Below, one piece after another: positions 1 to 7,291 of a stretch of DNA of 21,468 nt. Source of the stretch: JBBRXJ01 sp038248505. GTDB taxonomy: Bacteria > Bacteroidota > Bacteroidia > Bacteroidales > JBBRXJ01. Each line of letters starts with the position of its first letter. Position 1 is the first letter of the stretch. The translations under genes were made by a program, and so were the position numbers. The notes below the pieces were generated by a model. The model was not told the DNA's origin. It searched no databases and worked only from the letters and a program-made list of their open reading frames with translations. The stretch is taken from contig JBBRXJ010000063.1 in assembly GCA_038248505.1 (NCBI GenBank), positions 1 to 21,468 on the forward strand, written 5' to 3'.

Positions 1-107
1 CATCCACATTTTTTGCATTTCACACCGTTTTTAATTCTTACATCTCTAAAGTGCTCTCTACATGAAAGTTCATCAGGAAATCGCTGAGAAAAATTTAATA
101 TATTCAT
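1..107 (-). CDS. IS1595-family transposase, N-terminal fragment cut by the window edge
   Basis: The ATG is at 105-107 on the minus strand, and 35 full codons are visible before the edge. The peptide begins MNILNFSQRFPDELSCREHF and ends in a Cys-Lys-Lys-Cys-Gly motif. This is the first half of the zinc ribbon found at the N-terminus of IS1595-type transposases; the second half and more are visible in the right-hand copy. Codon 18 (54-56) is GAG (Glu), so this copy is intact as far as it can be read, unlike the right copy where the same codon is TAG. The DDE-type catalytic domain expected for the family lies outside the window. Whether this copy is functional cannot be judged. Confidence 0.8.
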   Translation of the reverse strand, partial: MNILNFSQRFPDELSCREHFRDVRIKNGVKCKKCG

Positions 108-181
108 ATCTTCTTTTTCTTGCGAAACTATCTGATTGATACGTCAAAACGTGTCGGAGGTGTATGATTATGCAGAATCAA
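1..181 (-). mobile_element. IS1595-like insertion sequence, terminal part (left copy, runs off the window)
   Basis: This is the outer end and 5' part of an insertion sequence read leftwards. The terminal repeat lies at 159-180 and reads inward TGATTCTGCATAATCATACA and on. The transposase start codon follows about 50 bases further in, at 107. Bases 1-181 are the reverse complement of 21225-21405 with three differences (at 113, 169 and within codon 18 of the transposase), which sets the element edge at 180-181. The family call rests on the zinc-ribbon N-terminus of the encoded transposase. The other end and the target duplication lie outside the window. Confidence 0.85.
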
Positions 182-236
182 ATTTTATAATTGATAATCA
201 CATAGTATACTCAAGAACGTTTGAATTATAAAATTT
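180..236. repeat. 13-bp perfect inverted repeat at the IS edge
   Basis: The left arm AAATTTTATAATT (180-192) and the right arm AATTATAAAATTT (224-236) are exact reverse complements separated by 31 bases. The left arm starts at the last base of the IS terminal repeat. With no G or C in the arms it is unlikely to be an intrinsic terminator. Such a repeat can arise by chance in very AT-rich DNA. Confidence 0.6.
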
Positions 237-406
237 AATTATGCATAATTTCTGTACTTAGCCTTTTTGTTTTAATTAGCTGTTTAACAGCTAATTAAAA
301 CAAAAGTATTTTTAAAACAGAATTTTTAACGTATGATTTTTAAAAATATTTTATTGTATTAATAAAAAATTACTAACTTAACAGTCGAAGTTAAAATCTA
401 AGCTGC
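182..406. other. Gene-free AT-rich stretch between the IS end and the porP/sprF-like gene
   Basis: No coding sequence can be supported here. It holds two inverted repeats, at 180-236 and 265-305, listed separately, and otherwise very AT-rich DNA. No clear TAnnTTTG promoter element was found upstream of the 407 gene, so its promoter may lie in an unrecognised form here or have been lost when the IS inserted. Confidence 0.7.
265..305. repeat. 41-bp near-perfect palindrome (20-bp arms, 1-nt centre)
   Basis: The arms at 265-284 and 286-305 pair without a mismatch around the single base at 285. The outer part is TTTTG/CAAAA and the inner part holds AGCTG/CAGCT. The T-rich side is 5' and the A-rich side is 3' on both strands, the reverse of what an intrinsic terminator needs, so a terminator is unlikely. 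It could be a protein-binding palindrome, a remnant of a small palindromic element, or an extrusion-prone site. No function can be assigned. Confidence 0.85.
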
Positions 407-1489
407 TTGAAGGTATTATCGTTGAACAAAAATTTTGGGATTCGTGAGATTTTATTATTTCTATTAATCCTAATGGTATTTGGCTCTGCATCAGGGCAGC
501 AACTACCTATATACACCCAATATAAGCTAAATGCACATGTAATAAATCCTTCAATTGCAGGAGCTTTTGGTTATACAAATGTTAATTTAACGGCACGTAA
601 TCAGTGGCTTGGTTTTCAAGGTAGCCCTAATACATATACTCTTAGTGGTGAGTGGCGTATGCTAAAGCGCGGACAGGGTGTAGGGTCAGGTATTTTAGGA
701 ATGCGTCGTTTGCAAAAGTCTCGCGGGGGTAACGTTGGTTTATCAGCAGTGGTCTTTAGAGATATAAATGGGGCGGTAAGTCGTACGGGTGCTAAAGGAA
801 GTTATGCATATCATATTCAAATGAGGCAATCCCAATTATCACTGGGGGTAGCGGCTTCAGTATTTCAGTTTAAAGTGGATAAGGATAAACTTATTTGGGA
901 AGATGCGGGTAGTGAGCCGTTGTTAACGGGCGGATTTCGTGAGGCAATTGTAGCCCCAGATGCATCAATTGGAGCTTTTTATTTGGCTCGTTTTTTCTAT
1001 TTTGGTATAGCTGGCGAACAACTTTTTCAAACGGTACTTAAGATAGGTAGCCAAGCACTTAATGATTATAAACTTTTACGTCACTATAATATTAATACCG
1101 GATATCGTATTCGTATTACAAAAGATTATGATATAGAGCCTTCTATACTAATGAAAGTTACCGAACCAGACGTAAAGAAGAATAGGGGTGATTTACAAAC
1201 TCTTGGAGAGAGTAGTGTTTTGATGGCAAAGTTTAAAGGTCTTCGTCAGCAATCAGATATTCATTTAAAACTTTATTATAAAGATGATTATTGGGGCGGT
1301 ATTTCTTATCGTACTAATGGGGACCTAATAATTATGGGTGGTGTTCGATATAATAATATGTATATAGGTTATAGTTTTGATTATACCCTAAGCCGCATAA
1401 TGAGCTATAGCTATGGTTCACATGAAATCAGTTTAGGTATGCGTTTTGGTACTGATAAGAAACGTTCAGATTATATGCAACGTTGGTAG
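407..1489 (+). CDS. PorP/SprF family type IX secretion-associated outer membrane protein
   Basis: A 360-residue protein of the PorP/SprF family: outer-membrane beta-barrel-like proteins linked to type IX secretion and, in gliding relatives, adhesin export. A hydrophobic signal peptide (about residues 11-30, ending near SASGQ) is followed by the family hallmark QLPIYTQYKLNAHVINPSIA and ARNQWLGFQGSPNTYTLSG. The C-terminus ends in amphipathic strands typical of a barrel. No ATG precedes the signal peptide; TTG at 407 and TTG at 422 are both possible starts and the latter gives a more compact signal peptide. Family members often sit beside a large surface protein with a type IX sorting domain. 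None is visible here, and the upstream side is broken by the IS copy, so the partner may be beyond it. The family is secure; the substrate is unknown. Confidence 0.85.
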   Translation: MKVLSLNKNFGIREILLFLLILMVFGSASGQQLPIYTQYKLNAHVINPSIAGAFGYTNVNLTARNQWLGFQGSPNTYTLSGEWRMLKRGQGVGSGILGMRRLQKSRGGNVGLSAVVFRDINGAVSRTGAKGSYAYHIQMRQSQLSLGVAASVFQFKVDKDKLIWEDAGSEPLLTGGFREAIVAPDASIGAFYLARFFYFGIAGEQLFQTVLKIGSQALNDYKLLRHYNINTGYRIRITKDYDIEPSILMKVTEPDVKKNRGDLQTLGESSVLMAKFKGLRQQSDIHLKLYYKDDYWGGISYRTNGDLIIMGGVRYNNMYIGYSFDYTLSRIMSYSYGSHEISLGMRFGTDKKRSDYMQRW

Positions 1490-1529
1490 TATTTCTTTAA
1501 TCAATAGTATTTTTCTTCTCTTCTATATC

Positions 1530-1537
1530 TATCTTTG
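1530..1537 (+). promoter_or_regulatory. Candidate -7 promoter element for the ABC transporter unit
   Basis: TATCTTTG matches the Bacteroidota -7 consensus TAnnTTTG and ends 17 bases before the GTG start at 1555, leaving a very short leader. No convincing -33 TTG lies at the usual distance upstream, so this is a half-match. Confidence 0.4.
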
Positions 1538-1554
1538 TAGCTCAATTCTTTTGT

Positions 1555-2481
1555 GTGAGTATTCTATCAATTCATAATGTATCAAAATCTTTTGCAGGCA
1601 AATCTGCTTTACACAATGCTTCATTAGAAGTTAAAGCAGGTAGTATTTATGGTTTATTAGGGCCTAATGGTGCAGGAAAGACAACGTTGATTCGAATTAT
1701 CAATCAAATTTTTGCTGCTGATTCTGGCGATATTTTGTTTGATGGTCATCAAATTAATGAATCTGATTTAAGACGTATTGGTTATTTGCCTGAAGAACGT
1801 GGATTATATCGTAAGATGAAGATGTCAGAGCAACTTTTATATTTTGCTCAACTCAAAGGGATGAAAATTAAAGATGCGGAGAATGCTATGCAGTATTGGT
1901 TTAAAGAAACAGACATTACTAATTGGCATTCAAAAAAAATTGAGGAGCTATCAAAAGGAATGCAACAAAAGGTTCAATTTGTTTCAACTATTCTTCATAA
2001 TCCAGACCTTATTATACTCGATGAACCATTTTCAGGATTTGATCCTGTTAATGCGGATTTAATTAAAAACATTCTTCTGAATTTAAAGAGAGAGGGTAAA
2101 ACAATAGTTCTTTCAACGCATAATATGTCCTCAGTTGAGGAACTTTGCGATGAAATATCATTAATAAATGCATCTGAAATTGTACTTCAAGGTAGGGTTG
2201 ATGATATTCGTTATGCTCGGAAATTAAATGTAATTGAAATTGATTTTGAAGGCAATATAGATGAGGTATTAAATTTTTTGAGATGTACACATGCATTATT
2301 ATCTGAAATTGTAAATATAAATTCTGCCAAGGTTCAGATTATGTTAACTAAAGATAGTAATGTGAATGACTTGTTATCAGAAATTATGAAACGAACACAT
2401 CTAAAATTGTATAGAGAATTACTTCCCACTATGAATGATATTTTTATTTCTACAGTTAAAAATACTCATCAGAATGTATAA
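1555..2481 (+). CDS. ABC transporter ATP-binding protein (ABC-2 / NatA-like)
   Basis: A 308-residue ATPase subunit of an ABC exporter, cytoplasmic, pairing with the downstream permease. Walker A is GPNGAGKT (36-43), the Q-loop region lies near GYLPEERGLY (77-85), the signature is LSKGM (132-136) in place of LSGGQ, Walker B is LIILDEP (152-158), and the switch histidine is H189 in STHNM. The C-terminal 100 residues form an accessory domain of the type seen in NatA-like and drug-export ATPases. The start is GTG at 1555, the only start giving the full N-terminal strand (MSILSIHNVSKSF). The 3' end overlaps the permease start by 8 bases, so the two are translationally linked. LSKGM is a common variant in this subfamily and does not suggest loss of function. 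The substrate cannot be told from sequence. Confidence 0.92.
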   Translation: MSILSIHNVSKSFAGKSALHNASLEVKAGSIYGLLGPNGAGKTTLIRIINQIFAADSGDILFDGHQINESDLRRIGYLPEERGLYRKMKMSEQLLYFAQLKGMKIKDAENAMQYWFKETDITNWHSKKIEELSKGMQQKVQFVSTILHNPDLIILDEPFSGFDPVNADLIKNILLNLKREGKTIVLSTHNMSSVEELCDEISLINASEIVLQGRVDDIRYARKLNVIEIDFEGNIDEVLNFLRCTHALLSEIVNINSAKVQIMLTKDSNVNDLLSEIMKRTHLKLYRELLPTMNDIFISTVKNTHQNV

Positions 2482-3814
2482 ACTTTGGGTAATCATAAAA
2501 CGTGAATTTCTGTCACGTGTTCGCAAAAAGTCGTTTTTGTTTTTAACCGTTTTGGGTCCTTTATTTTTTGCATTAATTTTTATTGCCCCTTATTGGTTCA
2601 TGTCGTTTGAAGAAGAAGATGTTAAAATTGTTGCCGTAATTGATAGTTCTCATATTTTTGAAGAACGTTTGCCAGATACTAAGTTTTTAAAATTTGAGTA
2701 TATGCAAGGCGTAAAGGTTGATGATTTAAGGGTAAATTTTGATAAGTTAAATTATTATGCGGTTTTATATATTTCAAATATTGTAAGTTATAGTCCAACA
2801 TCCGTTCAATTAATGTCATACCGCCAGCCTTCATTATCGGTAAGTATGCATATATCTAATTCTATTGAAAAGGAGATTGAACGTCAAAAATTAAAGACTT
2901 TTAAAATACATAATATAGATAATATTTTAAATTCAGTTAAGACAAAAATTCAGGTTCAAAATATAAAATGGAGACGCAACGGTAACGATGAATTAAATGA
3001 TCCAATGGTAGGACAATTGGTTTCATATTTTGGTGGTTTAATGACATTCCTCTTTGTATTTATGTTTGGTGTTCAAGTAATGCGAGGAGTGCTTGAAGAG
3101 AAAACCAATAGAGTTGTTGAAGTTATTATTTCCTCTGTTCGACCATTTCAATTAATGATGGGTAAGATTTTAGGTGTTGCCTTGGTTAGTTTAACACAAT
3201 TTTTAATTTGGATAATTGCTACATTTTTAATTGTAAAGCTTTTTTATCTCTCAACCATTCCCGATGTTTCAATGCTAGCACCTTCAGCTGGTTCGCAAGA
3301 TATTTTCTCAAATAGTAGTCTTTCAGTTAGTCAACCACTTGTTGCTGATCAGCTAGTACGTGTCACCGATATTATGTCTGCCATACGTATGATTGATTTT
3401 AGTGTGATGTTATTTTCGTTTTTATTTTTCTTCTTAGCCGGATACTTGTTATATGCAGCCATGTTTGCTGCTATTGGAGCATTAGCAGATAATGATACGG
3501 ATGTTCAGCAATTCATGATTCCGGCAACTATTCCTTTATCAATAGCTATGATTGTTATGATGGCAGCAATAAAAAATCCAGATGGTAATCTTGCTTTTTG
3601 GTTTTCAATCATTCCATTTACATCTCCGGTGGTCATGATGGCACGAATACCCTCCGGAGTAGCCTATTCTGAATTGCTTCTATCCGCAATATTGTTAATT
3701 GTTACATTTATATTAATGACATACATCTCGGCAAAACTATATAGAACAGGAATTTTGATGTATGGTAAGAAACCATCATTACGTGAGATTTTTAAATGGA
3801 TTCGATATAAATGA
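2474..3814 (+). CDS. ABC-2 type transporter permease (NatB-like)
   Basis: This is the membrane partner of the preceding ATPase, 446 residues from ATG at 2474. A longer reading from 2435 would add 13 residues lying inside the ATPase gene and is less likely. The layout is that of ABC-2 permeases: an N-terminal membrane segment (FLFLTVLGPLFFALIFIAPY), a soluble domain of about 150 residues outside the membrane, then about five more hydrophobic segments. The conserved EEKTNRVVEVIISSVRPFQLMMGKILG sits after the second segment. The NatB-like family is credited with sodium or drug export in some bacteria, but its role here is unknown. The stop overlaps the next start as ATGA, which puts the phosphatase gene in the same unit. 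Confidence 0.9.
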   Translation: MYKLWVIIKREFLSRVRKKSFLFLTVLGPLFFALIFIAPYWFMSFEEEDVKIVAVIDSSHIFEERLPDTKFLKFEYMQGVKVDDLRVNFDKLNYYAVLYISNIVSYSPTSVQLMSYRQPSLSVSMHISNSIEKEIERQKLKTFKIHNIDNILNSVKTKIQVQNIKWRRNGNDELNDPMVGQLVSYFGGLMTFLFVFMFGVQVMRGVLEEKTNRVVEVIISSVRPFQLMMGKILGVALVSLTQFLIWIIATFLIVKLFYLSTIPDVSMLAPSAGSQDIFSNSSLSVSQPLVADQLVRVTDIMSAIRMIDFSVMLFSFLFFFLAGYLLYAAMFAAIGALADNDTDVQQFMIPATIPLSIAMIVMMAAIKNPDGNLAFWFSIIPFTSPVVMMARIPSGVAYSELLLSAILLIVTFILMTYISAKLYRTGILMYGKKPSLREIFKWIRYK

Positions 3815-4740
3815 AAGTTGCAGTAATTGATATCGGATCTAATACGTTTAATTTGATGATTGCTCAAGTTGGTAATCACAGTTTTAAAGTAATAAGTGCT
3901 ACTGAAGTTCCTGTTCGTCTGGGCAAAGATGGGTTTAAAGATGGAAGAATAGCTCAAGATGCTATGCAGCGAGCTATATCTGTATTAGTTTCGTTTAAGG
4001 AAGAAATTAATAAAAATGATATTCAAAATGTGCGTTGTATTGGCACAAACATGGTGCGTAGCGCTATAAATAAACATGAGTTTTTAGATTTAATACGTGA
4101 GCATACATCATTTGAAGTAGAAATTATTTCAGGAGATCGTGAAGCCGAATTAATTCTTGAAGGAGTCTCTGCATCAGGTACCTTGTCAAATTCAAATGTT
4201 CTTATTGTTGATATTGGTGGTGGTAGTACAGAGCTTATTATTGCCAACAATAAAAAGGTTTTTTGGAAACGAAGCTACGAGTTAGGTGCTGTCAGATTAC
4301 TTGAACACTTTAAGCCATCTGATCCACCTACAGAAACTGAGATTAACGATTTATGTAGTTATTTAAATAGACAATGGAATAATTTGTTACCACAAATTGA
4401 AATCTATAAGCCCAAAATTCTAATAGGTTCATCAGGCGTATTTGAAAGCTTTGTGGATATATTGCTTGCAACAAAAAATGAACATCGCTCAGCTATAGTT
4501 AACGAGATTGACATAAATGAATATACCATTTTGCATCATCGTTTATTGTCAATGAATAATACAGAACGCAGTAAAATAGTTGGCTTAGTTGATTTTCGTG
4601 TTGATACAATAATTATTGCCTCAATAATAACTAGTGAATTATTAAAACTTACTGAGGTATCACAGATGCGTCAAACAGATTATGCCTTAAAGGAAGGTGT
4701 GATTTGGGAAATTGTACACAGTGTAACGAAAAAGAGCTAA
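3811..4740 (+). CDS. Ppx/GppA family phosphatase (exopolyphosphatase-like, short form)
   Basis: A 309-residue enzyme of the Ppx/GppA family, in the actin-like ATPase fold, which hydrolyses polyphosphate or pppGpp in characterised members. Phosphate-binding motif 1 is AVIDIGSNTFNL (4-15), GDREAELILEGV (108-119) holds the expected catalytic glutamate, and VDIGGGSTEL (133-142) is the second phosphate loop. The length covers only the two catalytic domains; the C-terminal HD-like domain of long Ppx proteins is absent, as is usual for short homologues. It starts on the last base of the permease (ATGA overlap). Its stop codon abuts the stop of the convergent deacetylase with no base between, leaving no room for a separate terminator. 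Whether polyphosphate or pppGpp is the substrate is open. Confidence 0.9.
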   Translation: MKVAVIDIGSNTFNLMIAQVGNHSFKVISATEVPVRLGKDGFKDGRIAQDAMQRAISVLVSFKEEINKNDIQNVRCIGTNMVRSAINKHEFLDLIREHTSFEVEIISGDREAELILEGVSASGTLSNSNVLIVDIGGGSTELIIANNKKVFWKRSYELGAVRLLEHFKPSDPPTETEINDLCSYLNRQWNNLLPQIEIYKPKILIGSSGVFESFVDILLATKNEHRSAIVNEIDINEYTILHHRLLSMNNTERSKIVGLVDFRVDTIIIASIITSELLKLTEVSQMRQTDYALKEGVIWEIVHSVTKKS

Positions 4741-5373
4741 TTATTTTTCAATCCATCTGATTACTTCAAATCCTTCGGCAAACTCAGTATTTACTTGCAT
4801 TCCTCTAACACGTGCCAATGATTTTATTTTCTCAGCAGAATTATATTCGCGGGTTTTCTGTGTCTTATATTCAGCAATGGCATTGGTTTTTGCCAACAAT
4901 TGGTTTTCTGATACAATTTGAAAATAATTATTGACACTAATAAAATCATTCCAAATTAATTCATATCCTAGAATACTCGATTGTTTAAAAGCACGCTTGG
5001 CTTCTTCAAATATTACATGATGGTCTTGGTGTATATCAATACTGTTTGGGGTAAAAACCAAATCAGGTTGAATGTTTTTCTTTAATTTAATTAATTCTTC
5101 AAGTATCTCTTGTCGAAATGGAGGAAAATCACGCACCGGAAAATCAAAGGTAATGATGTGATCTTTTAAAATGCCTAGATGATCAATTGCTTTTTCCATT
5201 TCCTTAAATAGAATATCCTTTGCAGCATCTTTTGGGAGTGATTTTTCGCAGCGTGAGAATGCAACATAGAACAGCTCATTTTTTTTCTCATCACTCAATT
5301 TCTTAATAGTTGCGCCACAACCAAATTCTCCATCGTCAGGATGAGGTGCTAAAACTATAATTTTCTTTTTCAT
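4741..5373 (-). CDS. PIG-L (LmbE-like) family deacetylase
   Basis: A 210-residue, zinc-dependent N-acetylglucosaminyl-type deacetylase of the PIG-L/LmbE family. The metal site is visible: LAPHPDDGEFGCG near the N-terminus (the HPDD motif) and IDIHQDHHVIFEEA in the middle (the HxDH motif). The protein looks complete. Members act on sugar conjugates, including the bacillithiol precursor (BshB), cell-surface sugars and antibiotic precursors. I do not assign bshB because the rest of the sequence (GYELIWNDF, short C-terminus) resembles general PIG-L proteins at least as well. It lies 43 bases downstream of glyS on the same strand with no promoter motif or terminator seen between, so co-transcription is likely. 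Confidence 0.85.
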   Translation of the reverse strand: MKKKIIVLAPHPDDGEFGCGATIKKLSDEKKNELFYVAFSRCEKSLPKDAAKDILFKEMEKAIDHLGILKDHIITFDFPVRDFPPFRQEILEELIKLKKNIQPDLVFTPNSIDIHQDHHVIFEEAKRAFKQSSILGYELIWNDFISVNNYFQIVSENQLLAKTNAIAEYKTQKTREYNSAEKIKSLARVRGMQVNTEFAEGFEVIRWIEK

Positions 5374-5416
5374 AATTTTTTGTGTTGTTTGATAAGCACG
5401 CTTCTATAATTATAAA

Positions 5417-6970
5417 TTAAATTAGCTGACGAAGTAAAACGGACATGCTAACCTTTTCTTCGAGTATGCTGTGCAGTTTATTTATAGGAACACGTTCTTG
5501 TAGCATCGAATCTCTATAACGAATGGTGACGGTATCATCGTCTATAGATTGATGATCAACCGTAACGCAAAAAGGAGTACCTATTGCATCCTGACGACGA
5601 TAACGTTTACCAATAGAATCTTTCTCTTCATATTGACAATTAAAATTGACCCTCAGTTCATTCATTATTTTCTCCGCTTTTTCTGGTAGACCATCTTTTT
5701 TCATTAAAGGCAATATCGCTATCTTAACAGGAGCGAGTGCCGGTGGTAGTTTTAGGACAATGCGCATATCACTACCTTCACCATCTTCTTTTTTAACAGT
5801 TTCTTCGCAGTATGATGCTGATAATATTGAAAGAAACATACGATCGAGACCAACGGAAGTTTCAACCACATATGGTACGTAGCTATCATTTAATTCAGGA
5901 TCAAAATAGGTAATTTTGCGCCCAGAGTGTTTCTGATGCTGAGAGAGATCAAAATCCGTACGTGAGTGAATTCCTTCTAATTCTTTAAACCCTATAGGAA
6001 AATTAAACTGAATATCAAAGGCAGCATTAGCATAATGTGCTAATTTATCATGTGCATGGTAGCGGTATTTGTCATCTCCTAATCCTAGTGTTTTATGCCA
6101 TTTCATGCGTTTTTCTTTCCAAAATTCAAACCATTTTAATTCTTCACCTGGTTTAACAAAAAATTGCATCTCCATTTGTTCAAATTCGCGCATACGAAAT
6201 ATAAATTGGCGTGCAACTATTTCATTTCGGAATGCTTTACCTGTTTGAGCTATACCGAATGGTATTTTCATGCGACCTGTTTTCTGAACATTGAGGTAAT
6301 TTACAAAAATCCCTTGTGCTGTCTCTGGTCGTAAATAAATAGTATTTGCCTCTTCGGATACTGAACCAATTTTGGTGTCAAACATTAAATTGAATTTGCG
6401 TACATCGGTCCAATTCTTTGTACCACTTACAGGACAAACGATTTCGCTATCAATAATTAATTGCTTGAGGTCATTCATATCATCTTTCTCAAGCGCATTA
6501 ACAAAGCGTTTTTGCACATCGACTATATTTTTAGCATATTCCATTACGCGTGGGTTAGTGCTAATATATTTGTCTTCATCAAAAGTTGCACCAAATTTTT
6601 CACGAGCTTTTGAAACCTCTTTATCAATTTTAGCCTGTATTTTGGCCATGTAATCTTCAATGAGTACATCAGCTCTATATCTCTTTTTTGAATCGCGATT
6701 ATCAATTAAAGGGTCATTAAAAGCATCTACGTGGCCCGATGCTTTCCATATTTCAGGATGCATGAAAATAGCAGAATCAATACCCACAATGTTTTCATTG
6801 AGTCTAACCATGGCATCCCACCAATATTTTCGGATATTAAATTTCAGTTCACTACCATTTTGACCATAATCATAAACAGCACTTAGCCCATCATATATTT
6901 CGCTTGAAGGGAAAATAAAACCGTATTCTTTTGAATGTGCAATAATCTTTTTGAATAAATCCTCTGACAT
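5417..6970 (-). CDS. glyS: Glycyl-tRNA synthetase, single-chain (alpha2) class II type
   Basis: Charges tRNA-Gly with glycine; 517 residues from the ATG at 6970. An upstream TTG at 7000 would add ten residues but leaves no room for the promoter, so ATG is preferred (MSEDLFKKIIAHSKEYGFIF). Class II motifs are plain: YLRPETAQGIFVNY, motif 2 around FRNEIVARQFIFRMREFEQME, and motif 3 around VETSVGLDRMFLS. The C-terminal anticodon-binding domain begins near LAPVKIAILPL and includes KRYRRQDAIGTPFCVTVDH. This is the eukaryote/archaea-like dimeric form used by Bacteroidota, not the alpha2beta2 GlyQ/GlyS form of E. coli. The CPVSG sequence in the insert lacks the second cysteine of a zinc knuckle; from memory this is normal for the phylum. 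Confidence 0.96.
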   Translation of the reverse strand: MSEDLFKKIIAHSKEYGFIFPSSEIYDGLSAVYDYGQNGSELKFNIRKYWWDAMVRLNENIVGIDSAIFMHPEIWKASGHVDAFNDPLIDNRDSKKRYRADVLIEDYMAKIQAKIDKEVSKAREKFGATFDEDKYISTNPRVMEYAKNIVDVQKRFVNALEKDDMNDLKQLIIDSEIVCPVSGTKNWTDVRKFNLMFDTKIGSVSEEANTIYLRPETAQGIFVNYLNVQKTGRMKIPFGIAQTGKAFRNEIVARQFIFRMREFEQMEMQFFVKPGEELKWFEFWKEKRMKWHKTLGLGDDKYRYHAHDKLAHYANAAFDIQFNFPIGFKELEGIHSRTDFDLSQHQKHSGRKITYFDPELNDSYVPYVVETSVGLDRMFLSILSASYCEETVKKEDGEGSDMRIVLKLPPALAPVKIAILPLMKKDGLPEKAEKIMNELRVNFNCQYEEKDSIGKRYRRQDAIGTPFCVTVDHQSIDDDTVTIRYRDSMLQERVPINKLHSILEEKVSMSVLLRQLI

Positions 6971-6997
6971 AATTTTTGATTTTTTATTTAATGACAA

Positions 6998-7005
6998 CAA
7001 ATGTA
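6998..7005 (-). promoter_or_regulatory. Candidate -7 promoter element for glyS
   Basis: On the minus strand the bases read TACATTTG, an exact TAnnTTTG match, 27 bases upstream of the glyS ATG. No good -33 TTG was found. The same octamer occurs in front of the acpH-like gene. Confidence 0.5.
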
Positions 7006-7240
7006 GAAAAAAATCGTCATTAATTTGCTCTGTCTGCCATTAAACAATGTCTTTTGAGGCCTTATATGAATCAGGAATGACTGATGTTTTGATGTTTATT
7101 AGCTTGCTAGTGTTTTTTTGCATTAACACAAGTGCTACAATATCAATATTATAGCCAGCTGAACCCTTGCTTATTCATATCAAATAAAAAGGTATTAAAT
7201 TAAGTACTGTACTGAAAACAAATTGATATAAAACTGAATT

Positions 7241-7266
7241 TTGGTAGGTTTAATTAGTTAAATTTG
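7241..7266 (+). promoter_or_regulatory. Candidate promoter for the ilvE-ftsX-uppP-truB run
   Basis: TTG at 7241-7243 and TAAATTTG at 7259-7266 resemble the -33/-7 pair, and the -7 box ends 25 bases before the ilvE ATG. The 15-base gap is shorter than the roughly 19-21 expected, so the -7 match is the stronger evidence. Confidence 0.45.
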
Positions 7267-7291
7267 CAATGTTGCATATAATTTTTTTATC

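Larger units (their letters stand above)
6971..7291. other. Divergent intergenic region between glyS and ilvE
   Basis: About 320 bases with no supportable gene. It contains a minus-strand -7 element for glyS (6998-7005) and a plus-strand promoter candidate for ilvE (7241-7266). A short palindrome AGTACTGTACT lies near 7204. I found no tRNA, riboswitch or convincing small-RNA hairpin. The middle (about 7040-7200) holds nothing I can assign. Confidence 0.6.

Noticed and set aside
265..305. Palindrome as an intrinsic terminator
   Set aside because: The T-rich arm is 5' and the A-rich arm 3' on both strands, so no U-tract follows the stem.
4741..5373. Naming the deacetylase bshB1 (bacillithiol synthesis)
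   Set aside because: The zinc motifs are shared by all PIG-L proteins, the protein is on the short side, and no other bacillithiol gene is nearby.
6363..6432. GlyS insert CPVSG with a missing second cysteine as a damaging mutation
   Set aside because: From memory, homologues in the phylum also have this form, and the rest of the enzyme is intact.
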